Program-made: the position numbers and the translations under genes
NCBI GenBank assembly: GCA_009760855.2
Contig: WPIO01000009.1
Location: forward strand, 4,681,001-4,745,000
Origin: Cristatella mucedo
Taxonomy: Eukaryota > Bryozoa > Phylactolaemata > Cristatellidae
Reading direction: 5' to 3'
DNA length: 64,000 nucleotides
Part shown: positions 31,270 to 63,289 of the stretch, piece by piece
Layout of the letters: each line of letters begins with the position of its first letter
How positions within the stretch are numbered: position 1 is the stretch's first letter
Notes under the pieces: generated by a model
The model's database searches: none
The model's input: only the letters and a program-made list of their open reading frames with translations
What the model was told of the DNA's origin: nothing

Positions 31270-34200
31270 GCGCGTTTTGCTTCTGAGCTTAGCGGGTTAT
31301 TCAAGATATTTCCCTCAAATGTTCTTATGCGTTCTTCTTTTGAGAAAATTAAGAAAGACATATGGCGGAAGCTAAGCTTGCTACGCCCTCGTTTGGAAGC
31401 CCCGGGAGCATAGCGTGCCGTTTACATCGTGACTATTTCATCAAGGCATTTCTTCCAAGGAGCTGCATGTTTATATTTTTCGTTCAGTAGCGGTGAGACT
31501 AGTGCAAAAACTAGATATGCACTAACCCCTACTTATGCTCAACTACTTTTGCTTTTAATTTATGAATATCATATAAAACCCATAAATAGCGTTACTTTCG
31601 CATCCCGGTCGCGCGCGCCAGCCCTGGACGGGCTGGGTTGGCATGCTCAGGCAAGCGCAGTCCAGCTGCTGTATGCGGCAGCAGATAAACGGAATGCTTG
31701 CCTGCTTGCAGACACTCAATCCTGAATGTCGGCCAATTTACTTAAGCTGATAATAACCGAGCTCCTGCTTATTGGAAACCCCGAGAGTACTGCTAGGCTA
31801 AGAGAATTTGCTCTTTTAATAGGTGCTGCTGCTGTGCGACCGTCGCCAGCAGCTCGGTATCCAAGATGCGCTCTTAAAATTGGGCGTAATATTCATCAGC
31901 GTAACTTGAAACCAGAAACCGCGTCAAGTGATAGCATCGCTTCATTTTCTTGTCGTAGTTGCCTAAGAGTTCGTGCTTGGGTAATGCATAAATCTAGCAT
32001 GTGTCAAAAAAGTTAAAACTAACGTTCTTACTATTGTTATTATGTTATTAGAGAAGCGGCGGATTAAATAAAGGCGAAGTGAACCACTCCAATCCGATAA
32101 AAGCTACGAGAACAGTAGCCATTAACTTACGATCAACGGGGTTTAGGGGAAAAGAGAGAGAGAGAGATAGAGGGGCAAAGGTAGGTATGAAATAAGGGGA
32201 AAAACAGTGGCCCAACTCATGCAACCGCCGAATTTAGCGCGCATCTTTGCACGAGAGGCAAATAAAGATGCTCGCTATCTTCACTATAAATAATGCCTTC
32301 TTCTCACAGTCTTTTCACTACGAGTCACTGTTATCTACAGAGCTCCTTTGCTATCGACGCTATTCCGCTTCGCTAGAGCCACTAGTAGAGTGCTGCAGTA
32401 ATGTGCCTAGAAAGAGGTTAAGTTCTCTGAGGGCACTATGAAAATGTATCGTTTTACTATTATTATAGCGAAGCGGCAGAGTGAAGAATGTAATTTTCAC
32501 GTGACCCTACGTCCATTCTTTAGCAGACAAAATAGCCCATAGGCTATTGTGCAGCTGGCTGTTACTAAATTTTAAGAATACCTTCAATCTATCTGAGGCT
32601 GCTCTTTATTCCACTGATCTTTATTTACTTTGTTGCACGAGGCAGTTAAGTTATGACGAATGCCAATGTTTCATCGCTACTTTTAAGAGAAAATATAATT
32701 GAAAAAATAGCTTTGAAGCATTATCAAGGTATTGCTGCTAGTACGGTAAAAAATACATATCCATTCTGAAATGCCCCTGTCGCTGTCTAAAAGCATGGCG
32801 ACTCACGAGCAGACTATATCCGCTCTCGCTCGCGCACACAAAGCAGCTATTCTGCCTTTGCCATTTGGTGTGAATGAGTCATTGACTAAGGAGATGTGGT
32901 GCTGTCTTCTTTTTCGGCGCATAAAGTAACAACTCGATCTTATTCCATCACAGAGCTGGTAAGCAAACTGATTAGAGATACGACCGTCTACGATCTCCTA
33001 ATCCAATTTGACAAATAATAAAAGACAGTACAAATCAAACGCGCAGCGGGGCAAGTTCAATGAGTGACATAAGCGTCACTTCAAGCTCAGGTCTTGGCGA
33101 ATGTGCGCGTCGTCGAAGGAGGAGGAAAAAGCGCATGGTCATCGGACAGCCGCCGTCGGACGAAACTGAGCGGCAATCGAGTGCCTCGGTTTAATTCGAG
33201 TGACGCCTTAGTCTGCACCCGCAGGATAAATACATTATGCCGGCGTCATTCCCTGCGGAGAGAACGTCACAACATCGCAGTATCGCGGCAGGAGACGGGG
33301 TGCCGTTTGTCGGCGGAAATAGCGCACGAAATCCTCCTCGCTGCGCAGCGACATTGACATTCAATCGGCGCTTACGAGCTTCGTCATGTTTCCGCGTTAA
33401 GATTCCGAAAAAGACGATATAAAAAAATCGACAACGGGGCGTGTGCTAATGAGAAGACTGGGATGGGAGCGCCTGCATCGCTCACGTTGGAATTGAAGGC
33501 GTCAGCGTCACGAGTGATAACTGAGTGATGCAAATGACAAATACACGTTATAACATACATGCGCCGTCGAAGAAGAATTGGCTGGAATCTGACTGAAATC
33601 CTAGAGGAAATCGTGATGTTCCGCACATTCTCTCCAACTATGCAACTAGTCGGCAGGCAGCCGCATTGATACAGTATTTGTATCTGTTGACTGCAATAGA
33701 CAGGCACACAAGGCCGTACGGAAGCCGCTATTTCAGACTACCGTTTACTTGATCCTGCTATGCTTCATTTATGAATGAATGCACGGGGTTCGTGCGTGCA
33801 TTACTTGCATGTGGATGAGAGCTTGTAGTGTCTATGCATGCAATGAGGCAAAGACACGGCGGGATGGGTTGGCTTTTAAGCTGAACATTAACTCGCAGCG
33901 CACACTAGTGGAACGGGAGAAGGGCCGAATTGCTAGCGGAAGGGTAAGAGAAACAGGAAAGGGGTGTGGCACGAGAATTTTCGGCGGGAACAGCATCTGC
34001 TGGCTGCATGTGGGGGGGGGGAGCTGCTGTGGCTGGGAGTCGTGCCTGCTTTTGCATGGCAGGCGATCTTCCGAAACGGCCGCTCGGTAGTCAGGCGTGC
34101 GCGATACACCGGTGCGGAGGCGTAGTCACGTGGCTTGCTGAGCGGCATAGGCACGCGGTTTGCTGAGGGGTATAGTCGCGTGGCTTGGCAGGAAGCAGGA

Positions 34201-35080
34201 CTGGGCGGCGCGAGGCTGGCCGAGAGTGCGGCGGCGGCGGAGAGCGCTGAAGCACGAAAGAAAGCGGAGAGAGAAAACTGGAACACGAAGCCGTTCGATG
34301 CATCGACCTCTACTTATTCTATTATCTATGCACAATAAATGAACCGCTGCTAGCCAATCTGAGACAGGCGCTAGCGAGCGACAACCGGCAGCGAACCGAT
34401 GGCGATTCGGTTGCAGGCTGCAGCGCTACGTGCCCCCTTCCTTCTTGAGTAGCGTTTACGATATCGACTTTCCCTCTAATTCGTCGCCGATTTGGCTCTG
34501 CTTTGGGCCGCCAAGTCACTTGATCGAGGGGGTTGAGGCGGATCGGCCATCTGTCCTTGTAGCAGAAGGCGCTTCTACTTTAAGCCTACCTTAAGTTCCT
34601 ACCAGCCGACCAATCAAAGCCCCTGACCAAAGCAGCAAGGATTGAACGCTCGAGTTACGTATATCGAGGCCGTTGAGTGCAAGTCTCGGTTTATGGAATA
34701 TATTCGTGTTGCATCTACGGCTTCATCATCCATTCTCTCCACAGAGCCGCCGAGCGTCTGCACATGGAATGCAGCGAAACACCGTAAAAACCGGGTGAAA
34801 ATCAGTGAACACTAGACACTTGCCCGAAAAACCTTTCTTATTACCTTCCTTTTCTTTCTCCTCTCGGTGCACTCGTCGACAATTATTACTGCAGCGGCAA
34901 ACTCTGTTTCTGCGGACGTTAGCCCGGTGGTTTCCGGAGTCTCTGTCTTATTCCGCATTAGAGCAGGGGTTACCGGCACAGCTAAGTCGGCCGTCAATTT
35001 TCTCCCGCGTCGGTAGCGTAAAGGCCCTAATTAGGAGTAACGCCGGCGTCGGTAAGAAAGAAATTCGATAGTGTCAACGC
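31270..35080. other. No gene recognised
   Basis: Intergenic block downstream of the pseudokinase/Ulp1-like gene. It holds a decayed LINE tail near 32,390-32,465 (GTGCCTAGAAAGAGGTTAAGTTCTCTGAGGGCACTATG), a short GA run near 32,150 and a poly-G near 34,010. I see no exon with convincing splice sites and no known domain on either strand. Confidence 0.5.
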
Positions 35081-35084
35081 AGCC

Positions 35085-35165
35085 TTAGGCAGAGCTATCC
35101 AAAATGCCTTCCGTTCGCTACGAAGGGGCTTGCTCCCTCGGGGTCAATGTTTGAATCCCGCGAGA
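35085..35165 (+). repeat. Possible tRNA-derived SINE head
   Basis: CGAAGGGGCTTGCTCCCTCGGGGTCAATGTTTGAATCCCGCGAG resembles a tRNA A/B-box pair. Short and diverged. Confidence 0.3.
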
Positions 35166-35182
35166 CGTGCTCAACGCCTCAA

Positions 35183-55672
<20,490 letters not shown>

Positions 55673-56063
55673 GGCCAGAGCGGCGCGTCACCGTTGCCGC
55701 TGTCGCCGCCGCCGAAGTCGCCGCCGACGTCCTCTGCGCTCGCAGATAGTATCGCCGCTTCGCTCGTTCGCTATCCCCTTTCGTGTCCTTTCCGCCGCCG
55801 AGTCCAGTCGTTCGCGAGAGCGCGCCGCGGTCGTTGGAAACGTCACAATCGAGCGGGCCGCCGCCGCCGCCGCAAATGCATCCACGGCGCAACGCCGCTC
55901 AGGCTCGACTCCACGTACGGAGCGCACAGCTCGAATCGGTGCGCGGCCGGAGTGGGGGGAGGGAGAGAGAGAGAGAGAGGGGGGAGGGGGGAAAAGAGAG
56001 TCAAACGAAAATTAACGGAGTGGGCGGGGCTAAGCGAGACGGGGCTAGCTAGCGCGCGAATTT

Positions 56064-56107
56064 AAAGCGACGACGTCGCCGGACGTCGACGTCGACGTCG
56101 TCGCTTT
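56064..56107. promoter_or_regulatory. 15-bp perfect inverted repeat of GACGTC motifs in a divergent intergenic region
   Basis: AAAGCGACGACGTCG, 14-nt spacer CCGGACGTCGACGT, CGACGTCGTCGCTTT. The whole 44 bp holds five GACGTC hexamers (CREB/ATF core-like). It lies 392 bp upstream of the pseudokinase start and 95 bp upstream of the small plus-strand ORF, so it could be a shared bidirectional promoter element. Function is inferred from position and symmetry. Confidence 0.45.
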
Positions 56108-56201
56108 TCACTGGCTTCTCCGCGCGGCGAGGCGAGGACAAGCGCGCAAACCCTTTTGGGGGAAAAGCTCCCCAGTGAGAGCGACCACTACTGCAGGACC
56201 G

Positions 56202-56399
56202 ATGAGCAAACTGGAGGAACGACAGCGAATCTTTATTCTTGCAAATTCGCCGCAATTTGTAGCAGCGTTACTAGGACTAGGAGTGGCGATCACACTGTCT
56301 ATCCTAAAGCCACTGATTGCTCGATTATTGCTTCCTTGGTATACCTGCTGGTCTGTCATTAACGGGAAGCCGCGCTCCATCAAGTGGACTGTCAAGTAG
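56202..56399 (+). CDS. Small putative single- or double-span membrane protein, 65 aa
   Basis: ATG 56202 (GACCGATGAGC) to TAG 56397-56399. Residues 1-8 are charged (MSKLEERQ), about 19-48 hydrophobic (FVAALLGLGVAI, LLLPWYTCW) and the C-terminus basic (KPRSIKWTVK). It resembles small mitochondrial or ER membrane proteins in size, but I do not recognise it. It is transcribed away from the pseudokinase gene across a GC-rich gap. No clear poly(A) signal follows, only ATTAAGATT-rich sequence. Confidence 0.4.
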   Translation: MSKLEERQRIFILANSPQFVAALLGLGVAITLSILKPLIARLLLPWYTCWSVINGKPRSIKWTVK

Positions 56400-56475
56400 A
56401 CTCGGCGAGTCGCATTTGCTTACAGCTCGCTCGAACGCAGCGGTTTGACCACGCAGCACGCTGTATATTGGGATT

Positions 56476-56555
56476 AAGATTTTAAGATTACGATTTGATT
56501 AAGATTATTAATTATGAAGATTAAGATTACGATTTAAGATTAAGATTAAGATTTG
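56476..56555 (+). repeat. Imperfect GATTAAGATTAC repeats
   Basis: GGGATTAAGATTTTAAGATTACGATTTGATTAAGATTATT.. and similar units. 56,560-57,420 holds no gene I can support. Confidence 0.75.
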
Positions 56556-57424
56556 CCGTCCCGCAAGCGCATGTAAAGAGCATCGGCAGAATCTGTTAAT
56601 TTTTTCGTTCGAGTTCTTTCCGATCCTGGAAGTCGGCAGAAATAGAGGCGATGGAGCAGAAATAAGGCTCACTTTATTTCGTGCTGAATGCGCTCCTTTA
56701 TGAACAACGTGACGGAAACAGGTTGGCACTCTTGTCATAAGATAAGCCCGAGATATTTATATAAAAATATATATACAACGATATGCCGTTTTGCAAAATT
56801 TTGTTTTCGAGGTGCGGTGCTGTGAATTGACGTTTCTGAGTGCGGTCACGCTGCAAGGGAATGTGCGTAAAGCAGTCGTTCGTAACGGAGGAATGTCACA
56901 GCTCATCGCTTCGCCTAAGTTCGCCAGTCGCGACGCAACTACAATGAGATGCAGTACGCAAGCGCGTGGAGCAATGACACTATTGGCAGAGCCGCTTTGA
57001 AAGAAAAACGTGCAAAGCGTGAAATGAGCCTTGACCTTTGACGAGTTCCATCGTGCTCGTGACGGTAGGCGTTTCGTAAATAAGTGAAAACAGCAAGAAT
57101 CGTTGGTCCGGTGAGTACCCAGAATACCAACGTCGCGCAGTGAATCGGCGCGATTTAGCCGAGAACAACGAAGAAACGCGTGTCACGTGCTCCAGATCTG
57201 GTTCCGCCCCTAGCCTTGATAAGACTAAATCTCTGGCCGAAATCGTCATGTTCTGCGAATAGCTTTGACTAGTGTCAAATTTTTGACAAAGTCTCGTGGC
57301 TTCCTCCTCGTGCTCAGCTGCAACATTATTGCAGTACACCAACCTAGCTAGCAATACTAAAAATCAGGCCGTTACCCATCGGCCCTGCACAAGAGCCGAG
57401 CTGAGAAATCAGTGAGTGAGAGCA

Positions 57425-57580
57425 GACGTTAAAAAATACAATTCATTCGTATAGCACCCTGAGGTAGCTCAATCTCTATCCAAACGCTGCACATGTGCCG
57501 CATGTCTCAAGCCCAGGACTTCGGTCGTTAAAGGCGAGCACCTTAACCCTCGGTCAACTCAGCGCTTTTTGACAAGAGCG
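57425..57580 (-). repeat. LINE tail fragment next to a tRNA-like SINE head
   Basis: 57,430-57,500 resembles a decayed LINE tail (ATTCATTCGTATAGCACCCTGAGG..). 57,505-57,570 read in reverse is GAGTTGACCGAGGGTTAAGGTGCTCGCC...GGCTTGAGAC, a tRNA-like head. Confidence 0.45.
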
Positions 57581-57789
57581 TTTTCCATTGCCTGCATCGA
57601 CTTGTGCGACAGTTGGGGTCCCGGGCCCCAAGCATCGAATCGACACCGACAGGATCGATCTTCTCCTTGGCCTCTTCACTCGCTCACACCAAGCGACCCA
57701 AACGAACCTCCTTGCTTCGTCGGTCACGTGCTCTCGCAATACCCGCTCCTGATCGGCTCCTCCGGATCGCCTCGCCGTTCCTCGAAATT

Positions 57790-57880
57790 TAAATTGATAA
57801 TAATAAAAATAATAATAATGCATTTGATATAGCGCCTTCAGAGGACTCAATCTCTCTCTAGGCACTTTATTATTGAGCTC
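57790..57880 (-). repeat. LINE 3' tail, minus orientation
   Basis: (AAT)n, ATGCATTTGATATAGCGCCTTCAGAGGACTCAATCTCTCTCTAGGCACTTTATTATTG. Confidence 0.75.
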
Positions 57881-58229
57881 GAATTTTTTAAACATTAACA
57901 TTGAGCAAATTGAATCTCGAATCGATGATTAGCATTGACCACGAATTGAGCAAATCGAAATCGAATCGAAAAAAATCTCAATTGAGCACCTTCGGCTCGT
58001 ATCAACCGAAATTATGTAACACACTTATGGTCTTTCTCCCCGTCTGGATTGACTATGTACTTTTAAAGTCTCGGCTAAGGACGCGTCGGTTCCGGTCAGC
58101 ATTCTCGCCCCCTTCCCCCCCCCCCAGTGAACTCGTCAGGTTCTCCTATTTGCTTTGCGTACTTGTCAGTCGTGATTCAGAGCGAAGTCACATGGCCACG
58201 GTTATACCAACTGGCGGCTCTCAGTTTCT

Positions 58230-58385
58230 TGCGGATTTGCCCTTGCTCTACTTGTCTAAATGCAATGCCATTACGTTTTTCATTATTTATTGCTATTACT
58301 TCTCTCGGCGTTGCGTTTTAAAGCGCTTTGGTACGAATATGTCACTCATGGGGCTCTATACAAAGGTTCCCTTGTATTTATAATT
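58230..58385 (+). repeat. LINE 3' end of another subfamily
   Basis: TTGTCTAAATGCAATGCCATTACG..TTTTAAAGCGCTTTGGTACGAATATGTCACTCATGGGGCTCTATACAAAGG has the stem-loop tail shape typical of CR1/L2 elements with different spacing. 58.4-59.2 kb holds a short CT run (58,974-58,996) and no gene. Confidence 0.6.
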
Positions 58386-58964
58386 AGCGGCAGGCATTGA
58401 ATGGAGCCCAACTGTCTAACGCAGGCGTTGGGATTAATTTTTTTCTGAGGAGTGGATTATGCTTGTAGCATTCGCGTTGTGGGATGTCGTCTGCGCAAGT
58501 GCGCAAATGGAGGCTGCTCGCGCGGCTCGCTCGCCTCGCCTCGAGGCTCCAGCTGTGCCACGTGACCGGTCGCGTGACCTGTGCGGTCTAGTGTCCTTTA
58601 CCTATGCTGTGCTTGTGCGAAATACTTAGTCCAGAAATACACGGCTCTGAAGTTCGGAGCCGTTCTAGAACATTCATAGGACTACCGATGTAGTACCGTC
58701 GCACTAGTAAGCTCCTTAGTAAGCTAGTGCAGCACATTATGCATCAACTTTAATTTATTCATATCAATCGACCGGAGAGTGCAATGCACGGCTAAGGAAA
58801 TTGTCAGTTGCCAAAAGCAATCCCGCGGTCAGCTCACTGTACCGAACACTAGACTGTCAATTTCTCAGTGCGACGCGAGCGTAATAAAGTAAAAACTGGA
58901 GCATAACCCAATTCAACCGCTTCGTTTGCACGTTTCCTGCAGACAAGCCAGAAAGCTTCGACCT

Positions 58965-59000
<36 letters not shown>

Positions 59001-59199
59001 TCTCCGCCTCGCGCTTGCAGCAAGCAACCGTAAGCAAGCGTCCGGCGTGTCACTCGAACGCACAAACTAGGTCGGTCGTGAAGAGTGAGTGCTGCCCCGC
59101 TCGACCGGGGACCTGGAGGAGGGATAAATAGTTCAGCCGATTCACCAGCCACGTTTACGTAGCCGCAGCAGAACTCCGGCGGCTTGCACATTTGCCCGC

Positions 59200-59285
59200 C
59201 TGCTGCAGGACTCAAACCCGTGGATCCTGGTCGTCAAGTGAGAGCACCTCGCAGCACCGGTCAAGCCACGTGACCGCGTTCGCCG
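59200..59285 (-). repeat. Possible tRNA-derived SINE head
   Basis: In reverse: CCGGTGCTGCGAGGTGCTCTCACTTGACGACCAGGATCCACGGGTTTGAGTCCTGCAGCAGG, tRNA-like. Confidence 0.45.
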
Positions 59286-59779
59286 GCGCCGCGGCAGGTT
59301 TGCGATCGCTAAACGCGAGCCAATTATTCGGAATCGACCCGACCATGATTTTTTCTGGACAGCCGAGCTACTCCGCCGTTGCTACCCGTTCAATTTGAAA
59401 TCGTAAATGCGAGCTGACCAGAGAAATGAGGCGACATTTTCCGAAGCGACATGTGGCGACGCCTCACGGCGGTGGCGATTCGTGCAACGTCTGCTCCGGC
59501 GGCAAATCGTCGCTATCGAGCTTCTTTGACGCGGCGAATGGGAGCCGGGGCACCGACTGGTTGGCTCTCGCTGAGCGTTCGCGTTCGACAGGCGAGCCGC
59601 GTATTTCCAGTGTGGGTTTTCTTCGAGGCCACTCGCTGGTAATTGGTCCTGCATCGGACTTTGATCCGCAATGCTACCACGTAAAGAGTGCTGCCATTAT
59701 GGCAACCTTTATTAATCCGGGTCGAAACTAAAATGGCGAATGGGTTCGCCCAACGCTTGCGCAGAAATAAATAAAAACA

Positions 59780-59850
59780 ATATCAATAATAATAATAATA
59801 ATATCTTTTGTGTAGAACCCGAGAGAACTGCCTCTCTATTCGGTTGCTTC
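59780..59850 (-). repeat. Diverged LINE tail
   Basis: (AAT)n at 59,787-59,802 followed by TGTGTAGAACCCGAGAGAACTGCCTCTC, a weak reverse tail. Confidence 0.4.
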
Positions 59851-60147
59851 GGCAACTCACTGGAAGAGAAGCGATAACGATTTGTCATTGACAAGCAAGG
59901 TATCATATTTAGATAAACATGCAAAAGCATCAAAGTATAGCGCTTCGACAAGAATGCGCAGAAGAAGTTGCACACGAGAAGTTGCACACTCGCGGCCGCT
60001 GGTTAGTACGACACCCGGTAAGTAACACGCACTCAATTGTGCTCAGGAAGCAGAGCGCATAGGAAAAAACATTTGCGCCTGCGCGTGAATTTACTCCTAC
60101 CACGAGTCGTAGCCTTCCACTGGGCATGTTCTCCCAACTTACAGTAG

Positions 60148-60325
60148 TCGTGTCCGTAGCGACCGTATGACGTTTGCTTCCATGAGCTTCGCATTGATTT
60201 CCACTCTAAAAACCTTCCCCTCGTTTGTAACAGCAGCAGCACATCGGAAGCCGACGGACCTTTTAGCGTGCAATTCGTTGCCAAGAGCGCCTCGATGGTT
60301 GTTTTCTGGTCATAGTTATCAATCT
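60148..60325 (-). pseudogene. Coding-like segment that changes frame midway
   Basis: One minus frame reads IDNYDQKTTIEALLATNCT and LKGPSASDV; about 60,245 the coding-like signal shifts frame to VTNEGKVFRVEINAKLMEAN and VIRSLRTRLL up to a donor-like GTAAGT near 60,150. An intron shorter than usual, a sequence indel or a pseudogene could explain it. No family is recognised. Confidence 0.3.
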
Positions 60326-60639
60326 TGTGCGTAGAATTTCGGTAATTTTGGCGGGCTGAAACTTAGAAAGTGGATTTCTTTAATCCATCTCAGTACTTTT
60401 TTGGTAATCCATTCAAATGAACAGACGTCGCGTAAAATGAGTCTTGTAATTGGAATGAAAACTATAAAACTTGTACAGCAGCTTTTTTTGAAAACAGTAC
60501 ACCGCAACTTTTTTTTTTTGTTGGTAGTCTCTCGATGGTTGAGAAAGACACGTAGCATGCCTTGCCCACAAATGTTTGGCTTAGATGTAAATAAAATGCG
60601 TCCTGCTTCCCAGTAAACGATTCAGTTAGTTCGGTGAAC

Positions 60640-60820
60640 CGTGATGGCGCACTAGGTAAGGCGATTGCTTTTCCTGATCTCGGTCACGAAGCCGCGAGTT
60701 CGAATCCTGCAGTGGGCGACCCTTCATTGCCCTTGCAAGCGATCGTGAAGCCGTAAAGGCTCCTCAGTCGTTATACAAAAAGAGGCTGTTAAATCAGCTA
60801 GTATTTATTGTTATTTATTT
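60640..60820 (+). repeat. tRNA-derived SINE (family C), good copy
   Basis: GATGGCGCACTAGGTAAGGCG is the A-box region, CGCGAGTTCGAATCCTGCAGTGGGCGACC the B box, then CAAGCGATCGTGAAGCCGTAAAGGCTCC and the tail CAAAAAGAGGCTGTTAAATCAGCTAGTA. Confidence 0.75.
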
Positions 60821-61432
60821 ATTTAATTAATACTTGTATAAAATGCCCTTCGTTTACTAATTGATTGCATACAATTATGCAGCAATCCGTCAAAGTTATG
60901 AAAGGTCTGAATTTGATTGGTAAAGGCACAACAGTGTACTCATTTTATTCGGTGAAGTGAGTGCGGCGACTCCAGTGGCATGCACTCAACCTCGCCACTT
61001 TTGGTTGACGGATGCTTAGCATCTCCAGAAGCCGCTTGTGCTACCGTCGTCACCATCGCTCGCTTTAAGAGTGCAGCTGCATGAATACAGGTGAATACAT
61101 GAAGTACAAGAACTGTTTCCTACAAACCTAATGACGGGGGAATATGGCATCGTGCAGTCACAGGGCCGACGCAACTTCCGTTTGCCCTTTAAAAGCCACT
61201 TTCGGGGGTGCAGCTGCCGATGGATTTTCGGCCTCCGTCAGTGGCCTCCGGCGGTACAGAATTCCAGCGCAGGCGCGTTGGGTCTCGCCGCTGGTGCTCC
61301 GCATACGTAATTTTTTTATCTTCTTTCGACTGCTACACGACCAGCACAAGCATTGTCGTACGACGCATCTGCTTGCAACTCTTGTTATTGTGTGATGCGA
61401 ACGTTTGAATTCACCTAGGCGTCCGTTGGTTG

Positions 61433-62126
61433 TCACCAATGGCAAAGAACGGACATCGTTCCCGGTGATTCGGGCGAAGCGGTGACTACCAGGGTCTCGT
61501 TGCACCACATCAGGTAAAGGAGAGAAGGCTGTCGATGGAGGACTTGTAGGCACTTTCCAATCTGAAACGCAGGTATTGGCCATTGAGAGTCTCTATTTGT
61601 TTTGTCACAAAGTCAGAATCCTCAACATAGCATAAGCACATGGCAGTCTTACCCTGTAGTCCCATACTGCAATTCGCTTCCTATCGCCTCCGGATACGAG
61701 TCTGTCCGAGTTCAAGTGCAAGCAGCGCACGACGCCGATGTGTTCATGGAGGACGTGCCTAGTCTCCCCTGTATGTAATAAAATAAGCATCATGAAGGGT
61801 ATGCTGATTGGGCTCAGTCGCTAAATGCAAATATATGGCAGCTTGGTGAAACCAACTTCAGGGTATGCATTTAATATCCGGCATATTTGGTAATAAAACA
61901 GTTTTCAATAGCTTATCCAAACTTCAGCAGCTTCAGCCGTGACCGCAGCGACTTGGCACTCAGCACCCAGCAAGTTTTTGGCTCGGAGCACCCCGAGCCA
62001 AAAACTTGACCACGGTCACATGACCGGCCCTATCTGATGTCAACACCTACCATCCCAAGACCAGACGATGATCAAGCTATCGGATCCTCCAGAGACGAGG
62101 GCTTCATCGTTGAATGCTACGCAGTG
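61433..62126 (-). CDS. WD40-repeat protein, last three exons
   Basis: Exons 62051-62126, 61653-61768 and 61433-61561 join in phases 1 and 0 with clean GT-AG ends. The first codes HCVAFNDEALVSGGSDSLII and ends VWSWD; the second GETRHVLHEHIGVVRCLHLN, SDRLVSGGDRKRIAVWDYR; the third IGKCLQVLHRQPSLLYLMWC and NETLVVTASPESPGTMSVLCHW then TGA. These are two full WD blades (LVSGG.D..I.VWD spacing) and a closing blade. The short GH-less blades and the -GKCL-.VL- opening resemble F-box/WD proteins, but no F-box is in the window, so the family is open. The upstream exons must lie beyond 62.1 kb; none was securely found. Confidence 0.75.
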
Positions 62127-62289
62127 CTGTAAGAGAAATTGAACGAGTACAACGAACTCTGAATGGACAAGAGTAATCAAGCTGTCAGTAAGGGTAGCTC
62201 GTGAGCAACAAATACCGAAGCCGCGATGACCTAAGTATCGAGACTTCCCATGCATGAAAATATCTGAGACCTTAAGCTCCGATTCGATC

Positions 62290-62560
62290 ATCCAAAACGC
62301 ACCTATTTATCACAGCATTTAGTGGGTCCCTATAATTTGTCCTTTATGTGCTTACGCATGCTGACTATGCATTCTGCCACTAACCATACTCACATACTGA
62401 CATTGTGCATGTCACCCCTAACCATGTTATTCTTGTGTATTGAGCATGCTACCACTAACCATTTGATCGTGCTTCCTGTGCAGCAATTGTAAAGCGCCTA
62501 GAAAGAGATTGGGTTCTCTGAGGGCGCTTTGTCAAATGCATTATGATTATTATTATCCAG
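62290..62560 (+). mobile_element. CR1/L2-like LINE 3' end in the WD40 gene intron
   Basis: AAAACGCACCTATTTATCACAGCATTTAGTGGGTCCC ... GTAAAGCGCCTAGAAAGAGATTGGGTTCTCTGAGGGCGCTTTGTCAAATGCATTATGATTATTATTA. It starts at the end of ORF2, so it is tail plus UTR only. Confidence 0.9.
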
Positions 62561-62911
62561 CATGTTTACGGACAGGGCAAAATGAGCTATTATATGGGGG
62601 CAAAAGCTTAATAAAAACAAAACCTTAGCCTGGATACGACTCCCTGACAACGGTTTGTTGCCCACAGTTGATCAACTGCTCTATCTGCAGGAAACGCCTT
62701 GTTTGTATATGCCTAAAGTAAGAAGCCAGACAGCAGGTAAATATACTGCTGATGTGCAACGGCTGTAACTTGCTTGCTCCGATGGGGCTATTGGTGACTA
62801 TTAGTAGAGCAGGAAGGGGAGCCTTGTGTGTATGCTGTAGTACAACTGTGCTCGCCTTTGAACACAAAGATTGTGGGCTCGAGCACGGCGGCATATGTGA
62901 AGCATCTAGAT

Positions 62912-63097
62912 CAGTGGTTCTCAACTTTCCTAATGCCGCGACCCTTGAATACAGTTCCTCACGTTGTGGCAACCCCCAACCACAAAATTATTGTGTGCAA
63001 AATATGGAAGTGCATGTTTTCCGATGGACTTAGGAGACCCCGTGAAGGGGTCGTTCGAACCCCAAAGGGGTCGCGACCCACAGGTTGAGAACCGCTT
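62912..63097. mobile_element. Non-autonomous hAT transposon, SPIN-like, 186 bp
   Basis: Termini CAGTGGTTCTCAAC and (reverse of GTTGAGAACCGCTT) AAGCGGTTCTCAAC agree at 12 of 14 positions. The element is flanked by a perfect 8-bp duplication ATCTAGAT at 62,904-62,911 and 63,098-63,105, the hAT hallmark, at a TCTAGA-core target. Internal motifs CTAATGCCGCGACCCTTGAATACAG and GACCCCGTGAAGGGGTCGTTCG, GGGGTCGCGACCCACAGGTTGAGAACC match what I recall of SPIN/URR1-type Charlie elements in tetrapods. It has no coding capacity. Confidence 0.85.
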
Positions 63098-63289
63098 ATC
63101 TAGATGGAGATTAAGTTCTCTCAGGGCGCTACACAATTGACTTGGTTTTTCATCACGTGACAGCAAGGAAGCCATAGCTGAAAGGCAGACTATTCAAAGT
63201 GGCCAAACTAGAATGAATACGGGCACACAGTGAGAAGCAAGGCTTTCCAGGCTGAAAGCAATGTAGCATATCGGACAGATCATTAGAGC

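Noticed and set aside
62625-62972. Minus-strand open frame upstream of the WD40 exons (acceptor-like GCAG then IEQLINCGQQTVVRESYP)
   Set aside because: It lacks a GT donor at the end of the coding-like part, and the 5' half overlaps the hAT element.
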